64,000 nt of DNA from Haliscomenobacter hydrossis DSM 1100 (GCF_000212735.1 NC_015510.1:744001-808000); one strand, 5' to 3'. Shown: positions 51,166 to 60,986, numbered from the stretch's first letter. Translations and numbers: made by a program. The notes: a model not told the origin generated them from the letters alone.

Positions 51166-51223
51166 TTTTTATAGCAAAAATACACAATTTCTAAAACTGC
51201 GACAACTTAGAATTTATCCACCA

Positions 51224-51692
51224 GTAGTTTACATGCTGTCTGTACTATCCGGTCTCTAACTGTCGGTATCCCTAATGGCCGTTCTCCTCCGTTCGCTTTC
51301 GGGATCATTACCCGTTTTACTGCTTGCGCCCGGTAGCGTTTCGTCCTTAGTTCTTCCCCTAGTTCCTCCAAATAGTTCTCCACGCCGCCTTGCTCAATAT
51401 CATTTATGCTGATCCCGTCTATGCCGGGGGAGCCTTGGTTGGCTTTTACTGCCTTCCACGCAACGCTCAACATATGTTTTTGAAACACCTTGTCGTATAG
51501 CACGTAAAACTTATACCCCTTGTCCTGCTTGGCTTTTTGGTATAGCTTGCATTGTAACGAAAATACCCTTTCCGCATCGCTCATCTCCCATTTCTTCTTC
51601 CCGAATAGTGGCAGTTCTCCCTCCGCTCCGTCTTTCTGTTGATACTTATTTCTCAATTTTGACTGGTCTTCCATTTTGCAAGTTTTATTCAT
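51224..51692 (-). pseudogene. ltrA: Group II intron reverse transcriptase, N-terminal fragment
   Basis: This is the upstream part (about 156 residues) of the intron protein. It has AERVFSLQCKLYQKAKQDKG, then the RT-0/RT-1 region NQGSPGIDGISINDIEQGG and RVMIPKANGGERPLGIPTVRD, ending RIVQTACKLL at the IS junction. The sense frame runs a few codons into the IS. It continues as the fragment at 49084-50034. Confidence 0.88.
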
Positions 51693-52099
51693 AGCAATGC
51701 CCCTTCGCTCCTCCCGCTTTTACCTTTTCGGGGATCAGCACTACTATGGGCATCTCCGACTCCCTCGACTAGGTTAGACTGCCTATCGTTAGGGTCTCCC
51801 ACGTTCATGCGGCACCTTTGATGGACACGCAACATTATTTTACCCCGGGTAGCCCCCTTTGTGCACTTTGCCGATGCTTCCATTGGGGTGGCAGGTTTCA
51901 TCCAATCTGGCAGACTGACCACTACCAACTGTGTAACGAGGCCTAACTAATGCAGCTTATCCATCTCGTTAGTGCGAGCTCTTGTCATTTCGTTTCCTCC
52001 ACAACAATCGCACCTCCTTCAAGCTGATCGGCATCTTGGCTCGTGTGGTTCTTGCATCCACATAGGTTTTATTTTATATTTACCGCACGCCTCGTGGCG

Positions 52100-52169
52100 C
52101 ACCAGATTCACACAGATTTTCACAGATTTTATGCACAAAATCCGTGTGGATCTGTGTGAATCCGTGGTG
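52100..52169. repeat. Inverted repeat of the CACAGATTCACACAGATTTT family
   Basis: CACCAGATTCACACAGATTT from 52100 faces ATCTGTGTGAATCCGTGGTG ending at 52169, with small differences. A perfect relative is at 60902-60986. Confidence 0.75.
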
Positions 52170-52202
52170 AATAAACACCTACGCTCAGCGTTTTGACACG
52201 GA

Positions 52203-53600
52203 TTAAATTTTTTCCACACTGATGTCCAGCTTGATGCCTGCTGGATTCAATCGTGCCTGGGCTTGTCTTACCGCCTCATTGGCTTCCGAAATGTTCGGGT
52301 ACAAATCCTCCAAAAACAGGATATAATGTTTGTTTTTGGGAAAAAAGCACGGGCCCCACATGCCATTGACGGGCACGCCCAATTTGCGAAAACGTTGAAT
52401 GGCCCGTTTCAGTAAATCGGTATCATAAAACACGCCCATTTTGACCAAATACCGCTGATCTCCAACGCTGTGAAAACGTTGACAGGGATAATGTACAAAT
52501 CCCGCACTGGTGTACACGATGATCCTTTCCCGCAGGTTTTTGGCCGCTGCGGGATCCAGACTAACGCTTGGACGCTGGATATAAGGGTAGATGTTTTTTA
52601 AATAGGGTTTGATGTCCGCAGAATCGAGCAGAATGTCCTGAATCAGGTTTTCGTTACCGTACAATTTATTCATGTAGGTGACCATCTCTTGCTCGTAGGT
52701 GGTTTCATCTACGTAACGAATGGGTTTCTTTTTGAATTCACGGGCCAAGACCAGCGTCATTGCCCCAACGCAAGCCAAAATCACCCCTATTTGTTTATAG
52801 ACAGGACGTTCAAAGCGCAAAAGGTTGCTCAGGTTCTGGCGCAAGGGTAGATTGTTGAGCCAACCTACAAATTGAGTCCACCAATCGCGGCTCTGGATGT
52901 TTTTTTGAACAAACTGAGTGAAATCATTCTTGGTAAAAAATTGCACAACCCGGCGTCTAAGTTGAAACTCGGGATCGTCGATAGAAGGGGCCATGTGCAG
53001 TTTTACCCGCAGTTCATCGTCCAATTCCAACATGCCAAACCCATTGTGAATGCACTGGCGGCGCAGCTCTTTGTAATTGGGGTCTTCATACCCGGAAAAC
53101 ACATCGTGGGCATAGGCAACCCATTGATCGTCGGCAAAATATTGATTGAATTGTTCGATCGCGTAGATGTAACGATACCGGGGCAGGTGGCGCAAGATTT
53201 GATACCAAATTACCCCAAATCCTGCAATCAATACTTGTAGCAAAACCACGCCCCACCAAAAATAGTGTGGCAGCAAGGCAAGCCATTTTTGGACATGCGC
53301 CAGAATAAACAGCAAAGCCACACTAACATAAGCCATGGCTAGCATATCCCAAAACAACAAGGATTTGAGGATCTTGAAACGCAATTCGTCACGGTGGTGA
53401 TAATCGGTGGCTTCAAACGTGATGATGAAATTACGGCCACTTTCTTCTTTAAACACCAAAAAACCGTCGGCAACAATCCCTCCGGCCCCGCGCAAGTCAG
53501 AGCTGATCTCGATTTCACTTGATCTTGGCCAGTTTTTGTAATACCCGCGCAAGAACCTGAGCACCGATTTTTTGATGTCTTCTTCGGTAATTTGATTCAA
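52203..53600 (-). CDS. Membrane protein of unknown function with SPOR-like C-terminus
   Basis: A 465-residue protein not recognised as a known family. The N-terminal 70 residues are soluble, then two membrane segments (about 85-105 and 115-135), a further one near residue 275 (QIGVILACVGAMTLVLA), and a soluble tail. The tail (YLVKMGVFYDTDLLKRAIQR ... HYILFLEDLYPNISEANEAV) resembles a SPOR-type peptidoglycan-binding fold, a weak impression. It is the last gene of a minus-strand run with YdcF, rhomboid and RlmH, separated from YdcF by a 76-bp palindrome. Confidence 0.65.
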   Translation of the reverse strand: MNQITEEDIKKSVLRFLRGYYKNWPRSSEIEISSDLRGAGGIVADGFLVFKEESGRNFIITFEATDYHHRDELRFKILKSLLFWDMLAMAYVSVALLFILAHVQKWLALLPHYFWWGVVLLQVLIAGFGVIWYQILRHLPRYRYIYAIEQFNQYFADDQWVAYAHDVFSGYEDPNYKELRRQCIHNGFGMLELDDELRVKLHMAPSIDDPEFQLRRRVVQFFTKNDFTQFVQKNIQSRDWWTQFVGWLNNLPLRQNLSNLLRFERPVYKQIGVILACVGAMTLVLAREFKKKPIRYVDETTYEQEMVTYMNKLYGNENLIQDILLDSADIKPYLKNIYPYIQRPSVSLDPAAAKNLRERIIVYTSAGFVHYPCQRFHSVGDQRYLVKMGVFYDTDLLKRAIQRFRKLGVPVNGMWGPCFFPKNKHYILFLEDLYPNISEANEAVRQAQARLNPAGIKLDISVEKI

Positions 53601-53610
53601 GTCTTTTGAG

Positions 53611-53676
53611 TTATCAGCTATCAGCCATCAGCCATCAGCTGATAGCTCAAAGCTGATTGCTGATGGCTGATAGCTA
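53611..53676. repeat. Palindrome of the AGCTATCAGCCATCAGC family
   Basis: AGCTATCAGCCATCAGCCAT on the left faces ATTGCTGATGGCTGATAGCT on the right. It fills the gap between the YdcF and membrane-protein genes and is related to 41539-41622. Confidence 0.75.
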
Positions 53677-54432
53677 TTAAACGTATCCCTTCATCGCGTA
53701 CACCAACATCCCCGCCCATTCCTTAAACAGACCTTCCCAATCCCCAATTACGCCGGGTTCAAATTTTAGCCAGGCCCAGCCACCAAGTTTGGTGCGGCGG
53801 TAATCGGTGCAATAATATTCGATGTCGAGCCCAGCTTTGCGGAAGCAGGCGCGAGCCCGCCGCATGTGTGTAGCCGAGGTAATCAGCACACAGGAAGCCT
53901 TGGGGTATTTTGCTTGAATGATTTGGGTGGAATTAAGCGCATTTTCCCAGGTATTGCGAGCCTGAGATTCAACGATGACGGCAGTGCGCGGGATGCCCAT
54001 GTCTTCGATGAAATCAACCACCACTTGCGCTTCCAATTGCCCCTTGGTGATGATGTTCGAAGAGCCGCCAGTCAATAAAATATTGCGAATTTTGCCTTGT
54101 TGGTACAGTTCCAACGTTTGGGTCAGGCGATTGACACTGGCGTTGAAATGGTGCCGCCCATCCTGTGGGTAACCATCGGTCTTGCTGTACCCGCCCAGCA
54201 AAATGCCAATATCATAGGATTGGGTGATCTTGTTGGGGGGGAGTTCCCAAAGACTACAAACCGCTTCGAACAAGCCTTTGTTGCTGAAAAAAATCAGGAA
54301 CAGCACCAGAATTAACGCATAGCGTCGCCGTCGTGCCGCCCGCTTGCTGATGAATGCGGCGATGGCCAACAGCATCACCCAAAACATCGGGCGAATCAAG
54401 AACAATAGGGCTTTGGACAGGAAAAAAAACAT
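53677..54432 (-). CDS. YdcF/ElyC family (DUF218) membrane protein
   Basis: A 251-residue protein with two N-terminal membrane segments and a DUF218 domain (DIGILLGGYSKTDG, IRNILLTGGSSNI, VESQARNTWENALNSTQIIQ, CVLITSATHMRRARACFRKA). ElyC-type members affect envelope and peptidoglycan precursor metabolism. The gene starts 12 bases after the rhomboid gene ends, in one operon with it and rlmH. Confidence 0.9.
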   Translation of the reverse strand: MFFFLSKALLFLIRPMFWVMLLAIAAFISKRAARRRRYALILVLFLIFFSNKGLFEAVCSLWELPPNKITQSYDIGILLGGYSKTDGYPQDGRHHFNASVNRLTQTLELYQQGKIRNILLTGGSSNIITKGQLEAQVVVDFIEDMGIPRTAVIVESQARNTWENALNSTQIIQAKYPKASCVLITSATHMRRARACFRKAGLDIEYYCTDYRRTKLGGWAWLKFEPGVIGDWEGLFKEWAGMLVYAMKGYV

Positions 54433-54444
54433 AGGCGTTAAAGT

Positions 54445-55068
54445 TTAAAAAGGGATATAGTTTTGAAAAATCCCGGACAACACTTCAGGCCGCATGAGCT
54501 GTAAAAGACTGTACACAAACACAATGCCGTACAAACTCCCCCAAAGGTGGGCGTTGTGCCCTATGTTGTCATTGCTGTTTCGATCCATGTAGATAGAGTA
54601 TATGATGTAAAGTACCCCGTACAATCCAGCAGGAACGACCCAAAAAACCCGGTCCCAGGGATTCATAAAGATGTAACCAAACACGATGGCGGCCACGCCA
54701 CCCGATGCCCCAACCGCCCGGTAACCAGGATTGTCCTGGTGTCGGTAATAATCGGGCAAGGAAGACAAAATGATGCCACTGAAATAAAACAACAAATAAA
54801 GAATGATGCCTACTTGCTGGCCAAAATATTGCTGAAAATAGAACTCTACCCCAATTCCAAAGCTGTATAAGGTGATCAAATTGAACAAAAGGTGGTTGAC
54901 GTCAGCATGCACCATGCCGTGGGTGAGAAAACGAAAATAGTCGTTCTTCCGCTTCATTTCGTAAGGTACGAACATGAGCTTGAGGTACATGTCGCGGTTG
55001 TTGAAGGCTTGCCAGGAAATGAGTCCAGTCAAGACCAACAACGCGGTGGTAAAGTTTAATTGCTCCAT
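54445..55068 (-). CDS. Rhomboid family intramembrane serine protease
   Basis: A 207-residue six-segment membrane protease. The catalytic pair is Ser122 in GASGG and His174 in NAHLWGSLYG. The conserved H50-x3-H54-x4-H59-x3-N63 block (FLTHGMVHADVNHLLFN) is also present. It cleaves membrane-embedded substrates, here unknown. It lies between rlmH (6 bases upstream) and the YdcF gene (12 bases downstream). Confidence 0.92.
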   Translation of the reverse strand: MEQLNFTTALLVLTGLISWQAFNNRDMYLKLMFVPYEMKRKNDYFRFLTHGMVHADVNHLLFNLITLYSFGIGVEFYFQQYFGQQVGIILYLLFYFSGIILSSLPDYYRHQDNPGYRAVGASGGVAAIVFGYIFMNPWDRVFWVVPAGLYGVLYIIYSIYMDRNSNDNIGHNAHLWGSLYGIVFVYSLLQLMRPEVLSGIFQNYIPF

Positions 55069-55074
55069 TGTCTT

Positions 55075-55548
55075 TTAACTGTTGTGATACGGTTCATTGC
55101 GCAAGATAGTCATCGCACGGTAGAGTTGCTCCAAAAAAAACAAACGAATCATCTGATGAGAAAAGGTCATGGCCGACAGTGAAAGTTTGTAATTGGCGCG
55201 TTGGTATACCGCTTCGGAGAAGCCAAACGCACCGCCGACCTGAAAAACGAGGCGCTTGTAGGGGGCTTGAAACCACTGGTCCATGTTGGCGGCAAATTGC
55301 TCGGAAGTGTACAGTTTCCCCCGTTCATCCAGCAAAATGAGGCAGTCGTCATTTTTGAGGCGCTGTAGAATTTGCTCGCCTTCTTTGATTTTAAGTTGTT
55401 CAGCCTCTAGTTTGCCGCCGTTTTTCACATCGGGGATCAGGACGGTTTCGTAGGACAAATAATGCTTGAGGCGGCGCTCGTACATGCCGATGCCCTCTTC
55501 GAGGTATTTGTCGGCGGTTTTGCCGATGTAGGAGAAGGTGGTTTTCAT
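55075..55548 (-). CDS. rlmH: 23S rRNA pseudouridine-1915 N3-methyltransferase
   Basis: A 157-residue SPOUT-family methyltransferase that modifies 23S rRNA position 1915 in helix 69. The SAM-binding knot is visible in VFQVGGAFGFSEAVYQRA and SLSAMTFSHQMIRLFFLEQL, ending RAMTILRNEPYH, the conserved tail. The ATG at 55548 fits the family N-terminus MKTTFSYIGKT. It is the first gene of the rhomboid/YdcF operon; upstream is a large palindrome. Confidence 0.93.
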   Translation of the reverse strand: MKTTFSYIGKTADKYLEEGIGMYERRLKHYLSYETVLIPDVKNGGKLEAEQLKIKEGEQILQRLKNDDCLILLDERGKLYTSEQFAANMDQWFQAPYKRLVFQVGGAFGFSEAVYQRANYKLSLSAMTFSHQMIRLFFLEQLYRAMTILRNEPYHNS

Positions 55549-55616
55549 GATGGGTACTTGCTGCTTTTTAAACACATAAATCCTTTTTATGCTGAGCGCC
55601 GCAGGCGCATAATTGC

Positions 55617-55732
55617 TAAGGTGGCCCCTAAGGTGCGCTTAGGTGTCTTAGGTGGTGAAAATAAAATGCCCTGTGGAGCAGGGCCCTTGTTCACCACCCA
55701 AGACACCTAAGTTCACCTTAGGCGGCACCTAA
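55617..55732. repeat. Intact palindrome of the CTTAGGTGTCTTAGGTGGTGAA family
   Basis: Left arm 55617-55659 faces right arm 55690-55732 with few mismatches (CTTAGGTGTCTTAGGTGG against CCACCCAAGACACCTAAG). It is the uninterrupted relative of the repeat at 10347-10418 that carries the 240-bp insertion. Confidence 0.8.
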
Positions 55733-55824
55733 GAGGTTTAGGCGTTTGGCCTAATGGTGTCTGGAAGGTAAAGCTGTGCAGCAAACTAAGGGATTTTTTG
55801 TAAAATAAAGCGATTCGTAACAAT

Positions 55825-57126
55825 CTACAACAGCTTCCCAACCACCAATTCCCCTACTTTCTCCCCCTGCTTTTGCCCATTCGTGATCGCATCCATAAAA
55901 TGAATTCCGCCGTATAGCCGCGAAATTCCTGCTTCTTCGGCAGCTTGTTGAAACGAACTAAATTTCCGGGATTTTAACCCAAAACGCTCCTCCACTGTAT
56001 CCGTGTACGCAAAATCCTCGCCAAAAAAATGGGTCAGAATCACCGCGGCGACGGCAGAAATGGTCGAATGGCCACTCAGGTATTCGGGGAAAGGAGGGGT
56101 TTGCAGAAAAGGTTTCCACTTGGGGTCGATGTACTTGCGGATGGCCGTTTCTGGGCGAATGCGGTTGCTGCGGTATTTTTCATCCCAACAACAATAAAAG
56201 CCGTCCATGAGGCCGATGGCCAAGGTGGTATAAACTTGCACGGTTTTGGCCAAACTGGCCTTGCTTTTTGCACAGGCAATGCCCGCAATACCCATCCAAT
56301 GCGCACCCGGCGAGATTTTTTTCATGCCTACCATCAAGTGCCCGTTGTCTTGCAGCGCGAAGGGGTTGCAGTCCCAAAAAGCGGCGATTTCCAGTTTTTC
56401 TCGGCTCAAATCCTGGGCGTACACTTCCTGCATTTGTGTATAAAACGCCGATTTCTGATCGGCAGAAAAGGCCACGGGAGCTACGGGTTTAAACTGTGCC
56501 GCAGAATCCAGCGTGAAGGGGCGGATGGTATTGAAATAGGGTTCCACAGGTGCAAAATAACCGGGAGGAGTGGGATACCAGGTTCCCTCGGTGCCCAGCG
56601 GCGTATACCGTGGATAATTGCTGATGCGGTTGTAGCGGTCGGCTTTGGCGTACGGCAAAATCTGGGCGCTGATGGCTTGGGCATACCGTAGCGAATTGTC
56701 CAGCACCAGCTTGGAAAACCCATTCCGTTGCAAGGAATCGATCCATTTGAGTTCCAATGCATCCAACAACTTGCCCGAAGGTTGCATCTTTTTTGCCGTT
56801 TCGTACATGGCCAATACGGCCGCTACCGGGTAGGAGTACTCGCCAGCAATGGATGGTTTTTCAATTTTTGGAAATTCGTTGAGTCGCCCCTGCATGGACG
56901 GAACTTTTGAGTCGTGCAGCGCCACAACTTCATGCGCGGCCAAACAGGTATAGGCAAAAAAACGCGCCGCCAAGGGGGGATTGGTCACATCGTGAATCAT
57001 CACGTCGGTCATCTGGGTGATGACGTTGGAGATGTCACGAGAGTTGATTTCGGGGCTAACTACTGCCTTTTTTGTACAGGCAAATAAGGTGAAAAGCAAT
57101 ACACAACTGTAAATGTACTTCCGCAT
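55825..57126 (-). CDS. Vanadium-dependent haloperoxidase / PAP2-type lipoprotein
   Basis: A 433-residue lipoprotein (lipobox T-L-F-A-C17) of the PAP2/vanadium haloperoxidase superfamily. The phosphate- or vanadate-binding residues are seen as K-x6-R-P in KYRSNRIRPETAIR, S-G-H in PPFPEYLSGHST and R-x5-H in SRLYGGIHFMDA. Either halide oxidation or phosphatase action is possible. It lies at the end of a SusC/SusD/FG-GAP run on the same strand, a grouping seen in other Bacteroidota. The ATG at 57126 gives the lipoprotein signal. Confidence 0.85.
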   Translation of the reverse strand: MRKYIYSCVLLFTLFACTKKAVVSPEINSRDISNVITQMTDVMIHDVTNPPLAARFFAYTCLAAHEVVALHDSKVPSMQGRLNEFPKIEKPSIAGEYSYPVAAVLAMYETAKKMQPSGKLLDALELKWIDSLQRNGFSKLVLDNSLRYAQAISAQILPYAKADRYNRISNYPRYTPLGTEGTWYPTPPGYFAPVEPYFNTIRPFTLDSAAQFKPVAPVAFSADQKSAFYTQMQEVYAQDLSREKLEIAAFWDCNPFALQDNGHLMVGMKKISPGAHWMGIAGIACAKSKASLAKTVQVYTTLAIGLMDGFYCCWDEKYRSNRIRPETAIRKYIDPKWKPFLQTPPFPEYLSGHSTISAVAAVILTHFFGEDFAYTDTVEERFGLKSRKFSSFQQAAEEAGISRLYGGIHFMDAITNGQKQGEKVGELVVGKLL

Positions 57127-57230
57127 GAGTGGTGAATTGTTTATGGAGATTTCATGCGTTGAATGCAGCTGTGTGCAGTTGCCTAAGAACCCACCTGTCA
57201 AGCCGGGAAAGATCGATTGGTTCTGGTTTA

Positions 57231-57411
57231 AACCCCGAAGGGGTGACAGGATTATAGCAAAATAACCGTGTTTATTTCATTAAGAGAAACCCCAAAGGGG
57301 TGGCATTATGAATTAAACACAACCAGGGCATGGTCAAATAATGTCATCCCTTCGGGGTTCAAATACATCCTCACGCTATTTTTGCTATAATCCTGTCACC
57401 CCTTCGGGGTT
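57231..57411. repeat. Nested palindrome with perfect 32-bp arms (CCCCGAAGGGGTGACAGGAT family)
   Basis: Arms 57231-57262 and 57380-57411 are exact reverse complements. A second, imperfect pair lies inside (AACCCCAAAGGGGTGGCATT near 57289 and AATGTCATCCCTTCGGGGTT near 57340). The 350-bp gap between the haloperoxidase-like and FG-GAP genes holds nothing else recognised. Confidence 0.88.
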
Positions 57412-57478
57412 GAAAACATTGCTCAATTGTTCTTAAACTACACTTATACATTCAACGACTAAAAAAGCTTACTAATCA

Positions 57479-60400
57479 TCAAAACTGATACGCCTTAACT
57501 CCCTGCTGGTTAACCCCAACAAGCAACTTGTTCTGTACCCTCAGCACACTTCGCACATCCCCCAACAACCGCAAGCCAGCCTGTTTTTGCGGAACACTGG
57601 AAAAACCACCTTTTCCATCACCCTGCAAAATCAGCCCATAGTTAGCATCGTATTTCCCGAATTTCAGGCGTGCCTTGCTGATGTTTCCACCCAAAAACAA
57701 GTCTTTTTTGCCATCCTGATCCATATCCAGCGTACAGATCGCAAAAATCGGAGCAGCTTGTGCCTCCAGGGGCAGTGCTTTTTCCTGAAACTTGTTGTTC
57801 GTGCCCATTACAAAAAGAGCAGTTTTTAGATAGTTGGCCTCCAGGCGAGTTGCTCCCTTCAACTCCTCCGCCGTGAATACCTCTTTCAAGGTGGCATCGG
57901 CATAACTCTTGTAATCCGGAAAACGAGGACGCATGATGCTCATTTGATCCAGCAATTCGTCACGGGTGACATATGGGTAGCTGGTTCCCTGATTGAAATA
58001 ACAAAGGATCGGATCAACCGCGCCATTGTCGTCAAAATCTTTAAAAAAGAGCTCGACAGGTTCTTTATCACTGGCTTGCAACTGCGAATTTTGGCCCAGG
58101 TTGCCCACCACCAGGTCTGCTTTTCCATCCCCGTTGAGGTCTTCCAGCAACAACCGATTCCACAATCCTGCGTATTTTTTGTCAAAATAAGTACTGCTGA
58201 CATCCGTCCATTTGCCGTTTTTTTGGCCAAAAACGGTAATGGGCATAAACTCTCCCACGAGGATCAACTCGGGGCGTTTATCGCCATTCAAATCGTGCCA
58301 GGCTGCATCGCTGACCATACCAATTTGGGAAAGGGTGGCGGCGAGGGACGAGGTTTGATCCACGAACTGCCCTTTGCCATCATTGATAAGGAGATAGCTG
58401 CGGGGGGTTTCGGGATAACGCCCCGGAATAACTCGGCCACCTACAAAGAGATCGGGTTTGCCATCGCCGTTGATGTCCGCCGCACGCACGCAACTTTTAC
58501 TGACCAGCATTTTGGGCAGTGCATTTGCACTTTTGGTAAAATTGCCCTTGCCATCGTTCAAATAGAGGCGATCTTGCAGAGCAGGGTCATCGGGGGTGAA
58601 ATTGGCGTAGCCGCCACTGCACACGTACAGGTCATTGAACCCATCGCCATTGGCATCAAAAAAGACTGCGTCAGCGTCATCACTGGTTTTGTCGGCGTCA
58701 AAAGCGGGTTGTGCTTTACGTGTAAACGAGGCATTTTTATTTTGCAAAAACAAAGCGCCAGCTTGCTCGCCCTCGCCACCTGCATACACGTCTTCCAACC
58801 CATCACCATTCACGTCACCTTTGACCAAACAAGGGCCAACTTGCGACAATGGATTGCTCAGCAGCGGTTGTCTTTTAAAATCGTTGATGCTGTTGACGGG
58901 GGAAGTGTAGGCAATTGGACTGGCCACTTCTTTAAAGATAGCCAAAGTAGCTGGTGCTGTTTTTGCAGTTTGGGTACCCGCATTTTTTTCACTCAGCGTC
59001 AATAGTTGATCCGCTTTGACCTGTCGCAACATTTCGGTTTTGCCACTCAGCCAGGTGATCTTGAGGCTGTCGACGGAACTACTTTGACCCAATCCAAAAT
59101 GCAAAATAGGCGTAACGCTGGATTGATAGCCACGGGTGGGCATTTGTTCCAGGTACTGCAATTTATCGCCTTGAAAAATCGTCACTTTGGCCCCCAGACC
59201 CAGTTTATTTTGCCCATCACCTTCCAATTTGACCTTGAGGTAATGGTTTTTCAAGCGTTTATCGGCCTCATTCTGGAAAATTGAAGCAGCCAGGTTGATG
59301 TTGTTGACCACCAAATCCAGGTCGCCGTCGTTGTCCAAATCGGAATAAGCCGCTCCATTGCTGTTGGAGGGCTGGGCAATGCCCCAGGGCTGGCTGACAT
59401 TCTGGAACGTCAGATCGCCATTGTTTTTGTACAGGTAGTTGCTGAGGTTGGACGCGGGAATTTGTTGTACGAGCTCCAGTACATTTTGGCGCTGGATGTT
59501 GCCCTGATTGTTTTGGATGTAGTCACCCATGTATTTTAAAAAATCCAGGTTGGTGTAATCCCGCAGGTAGCCGTTGGTGATGTAGAGGTCTTTCCAACCA
59601 TCGTTGTCGTAGTCGGCCAACAAGGCGGCCCAGCTCCAGTCAGTGTTGGAAATGCCCGCCAATTGCCCCATTTCTGAAAAACTCAAGGTATTGTTCAACA
59701 GCCCCTGGTTGATTTGCAGCATGTTGCGCATGTACTGGTGCCCAAAACCCACTTTGAGGTTGAAGTCAAATTTTTCGTAGTTGTCGGGAGCCATCAAGAG
59801 TTTTTGGCGGCGGTTGTCTTCAGGGAGCATGTCTAGCGTAAAAATATCGGTCAAACCGTCGTTGTTGACGTCCGCAGCGTCGCTACCCATCGAGAAGTGG
59901 GAAGTATGCCCCACACTGCTTCCAATCTGGTTGACAAAGCCCCCTTTTTTATCGTTGATGTACAAAAAATCAGGAATGGTGTAATCGTTGGAGATGTACA
60001 TGTCCGGCCAGCCATCGCCGTTGTAATCGGCCATTGCTGCCCCCAAACCATAAGACAAAGCGGAACTCAACAGTCCAGCCTGCTGGGTGATGTCTTGAAA
60101 AAACGGCTGACCACTGGGACCTTTGTCCTGGCGGAAAAGCCGCATGCCGTTGCTGGGGTCGTCTACTTTGAGGATTTCGGCAGTGGTGGCCTCATCCAAT
60201 ACGGGAAGTGAACGGGGGTTGTGGTTGAGGAGAAACATATCCAGGTCGCCATCCTTGTCGTAATCAAAAAAAGTGGCTTGTGTACTGGTGGCAGGGCTAT
60301 TGAGGCCGTATTCGGCGGCTTTTTCTACAAAAACCGGCTGACCATTTGCCGCCACTCCTTGGTTGATGAACAGCTGATTCGCCCGTTTTTCGGGCGCCAA

Positions 60401-60841
60401 ACTCCCCGAATAACACACGTAAATATCCAGCAGTCCATCACCATTGACATCAGCCATGCTGGTACCAGTTTTCCAGGGCCCATCGCGCCCGGCTACCCCT
60501 GCGGAGGCCGTGATGTCCTGAAAAGTCATCTTGCCTTTGTTGAGGTAAAGGCGGTTGGACTGCATGTTACTGGTGAAATAGATGTCGTCGAGGCCATCGT
60601 TGTTGACATCTCCAACGGCCACGCCACCGCCATTGTAGAAGTATTCGTACATCAGGACGTTGGTGTTCAACCCTTCGGTAATGACGTTTTGGAAGTCGAT
60701 ACCCGTTTTTCCAGGATCGAGTAAGGTAAAAAGCGCGTCGGTGGGGGCAACGCCTTTCGATGGGTCACTTTTGCACTGGGATAAAAAGAGGAGTATAGCT
60801 AGCGCAGGTGTTGCTTTCAGAATGGTGTAGATGGCTCTCAT
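57479..60841 (-). CDS. FG-GAP/VCBS repeat lipoprotein with ASPIC/UnbV domain
   Basis: A lipoprotein of about 1120 residues (lipobox L-S-Q-C). Many FG-GAP repeats carry calcium-binding DxNxDG motifs ([72 protein letters not shown]), which build beta-propellers. The mid-part ([20 protein letters not shown] ... [20 protein letters not shown]) is the ASPIC/UnbV domain. It stands between the haloperoxidase-like gene and SusD, so it may bind the substrate of that uptake system at the cell surface. The ATG at 60841 gives the lipoprotein signal; the frame upstream to 60928 lies in a palindrome. Confidence 0.92.
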   Translation of the reverse strand: MRAIYTILKATPALAILLFLSQCKSDPSKGVAPTDALFTLLDPGKTGIDFQNVITEGLNTNVLMYEYFYNGGGVAVGDVNNDGLDDIYFTSNMQSNRLYLNKGKMTFQDITASAGVAGRDGPWKTGTSMADVNGDGLLDIYVCYSGSLAPEKRANQLFINQGVAANGQPVFVEKAAEYGLNSPATSTQATFFDYDKDGDLDMFLLNHNPRSLPVLDEATTAEILKVDDPSNGMRLFRQDKGPSGQPFFQDITQQAGLLSSALSYGLGAAMADYNGDGWPDMYISNDYTIPDFLYINDKKGGFVNQIGSSVGHTSHFSMGSDAADVNNDGLTDIFTLDMLPEDNRRQKLLMAPDNYEKFDFNLKVGFGHQYMRNMLQINQGLLNNTLSFSEMGQLAGISNTDWSWAALLADYDNDGWKDLYITNGYLRDYTNLDFLKYMGDYIQNNQGNIQRQNVLELVQQIPASNLSNYLYKNNGDLTFQNVSQPWGIAQPSNSNGAAYSDLDNDGDLDLVVNNINLAASIFQNEADKRLKNHYLKVKLEGDGQNKLGLGAKVTIFQGDKLQYLEQMPTRGYQSSVTPILHFGLGQSSSVDSLKITWLSGKTEMLRQVKADQLLTLSEKNAGTQTAKTAPATLAIFKEVASPIAYTSPVNSINDFKRQPLLSNPLSQVGPCLVKGDVNGDGLEDVYAGGEGEQAGALFLQNKNASFTRKAQPAFDADKTSDDADAVFFDANGDGFNDLYVCSGGYANFTPDDPALQDRLYLNDGKGNFTKSANALPKMLVSKSCVRAADINGDGKPDLFVGGRVIPGRYPETPRSYLLINDGKGQFVDQTSSLAATLSQIGMVSDAAWHDLNGDKRPELILVGEFMPITVFGQKNGKWTDVSSTYFDKKYAGLWNRLLLEDLNGDGKADLVVGNLGQNSQLQASDKEPVELFFKDFDDNGAVDPILCYFNQGTSYPYVTRDELLDQMSIMRPRFPDYKSYADATLKEVFTAEELKGATRLEANYLKTALFVMGTNNKFQEKALPLEAQAAPIFAICTLDMDQDGKKDLFLGGNISKARLKFGKYDANYGLILQGDGKGGFSSVPQKQAGLRLLGDVRSVLRVQNKLLVGVNQQGVKAYQF

Positions 60842-60901
60842 TATTGAAGTTATTTCGTAAAAATTTAACACCCCGCCTGCGGCGGAAATTGTCAAAGATG
60901 A

Positions 60902-60986
60902 TTTCACCACAGATGGCCACAGATTCACACAGATTTTATAGATATGACATAAAATCTGTGTGAATCTGTGGCCATCTGTGGTGAAA
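60902..60986. repeat. Perfect inverted repeat with 37-bp arms (CACAGATTCACACAG family)
   Basis: Arms 60902-60938 and 60950-60986 are exact reverse complements with an 11-base loop. Outer GC-rich arms (CCCGCCTGCGGCGGAA near 60873 and TTCGCCGCAGGCGGG near 60990) extend the structure. It lies between the SusD and FG-GAP genes. Confidence 0.9.

Larger units (their letters stand above)
50035..51223 (-). mobile_element. IS630-family insertion sequence (1189 bp)
   Basis: The ends are imperfect inverted repeats: TGGTGAATAAATTTTAA at the left and TGGTGGATAAATTCTAA read from the right. GTAG is repeated on both sides (50031-50034 and 51224-51227), containing the TA dinucleotide that IS630 elements duplicate. 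The uninterrupted target reads CTATTAGTAGTTTAC, restoring the intron protein frame. It codes for a transposase in two overlapping frames. Confidence 0.88.
48985..52013 (-). mobile_element. Group II intron, interrupted by an IS630-family element
   Basis: Read on the minus strand, the likely 5' end is GTGCG at 52013-52009. The reverse transcriptase frame begins at 51692, domain V is at about 49026-49059 (GCCGTATGCGGGAAAACCGC then ACGTACGG), and domain VI is the hairpin at 48994-49018. The end lies near CTCTACT at about 48985. Without the 1.19-kb IS the intron is about 1.84 kb, a normal size. The 5' end and exact 3' end are estimates. The intron is antisense to the OmpA gene, about 20 bases past its stop. 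Confidence 0.8.

Noticed and set aside
51689..51928. 79-residue minus-strand open frame at the 5' part of the group II intron
   Set aside because: It lies in the structured RNA region between the intron 5' end and the reverse transcriptase start, has no protein-like features and is explained by the intron.
57944..59005. 353-codon plus-strand frame opposite the FG-GAP gene
   Set aside because: The repetitive DxNxDG coding of the FG-GAP protein creates long antisense frames; no independent evidence supports it.
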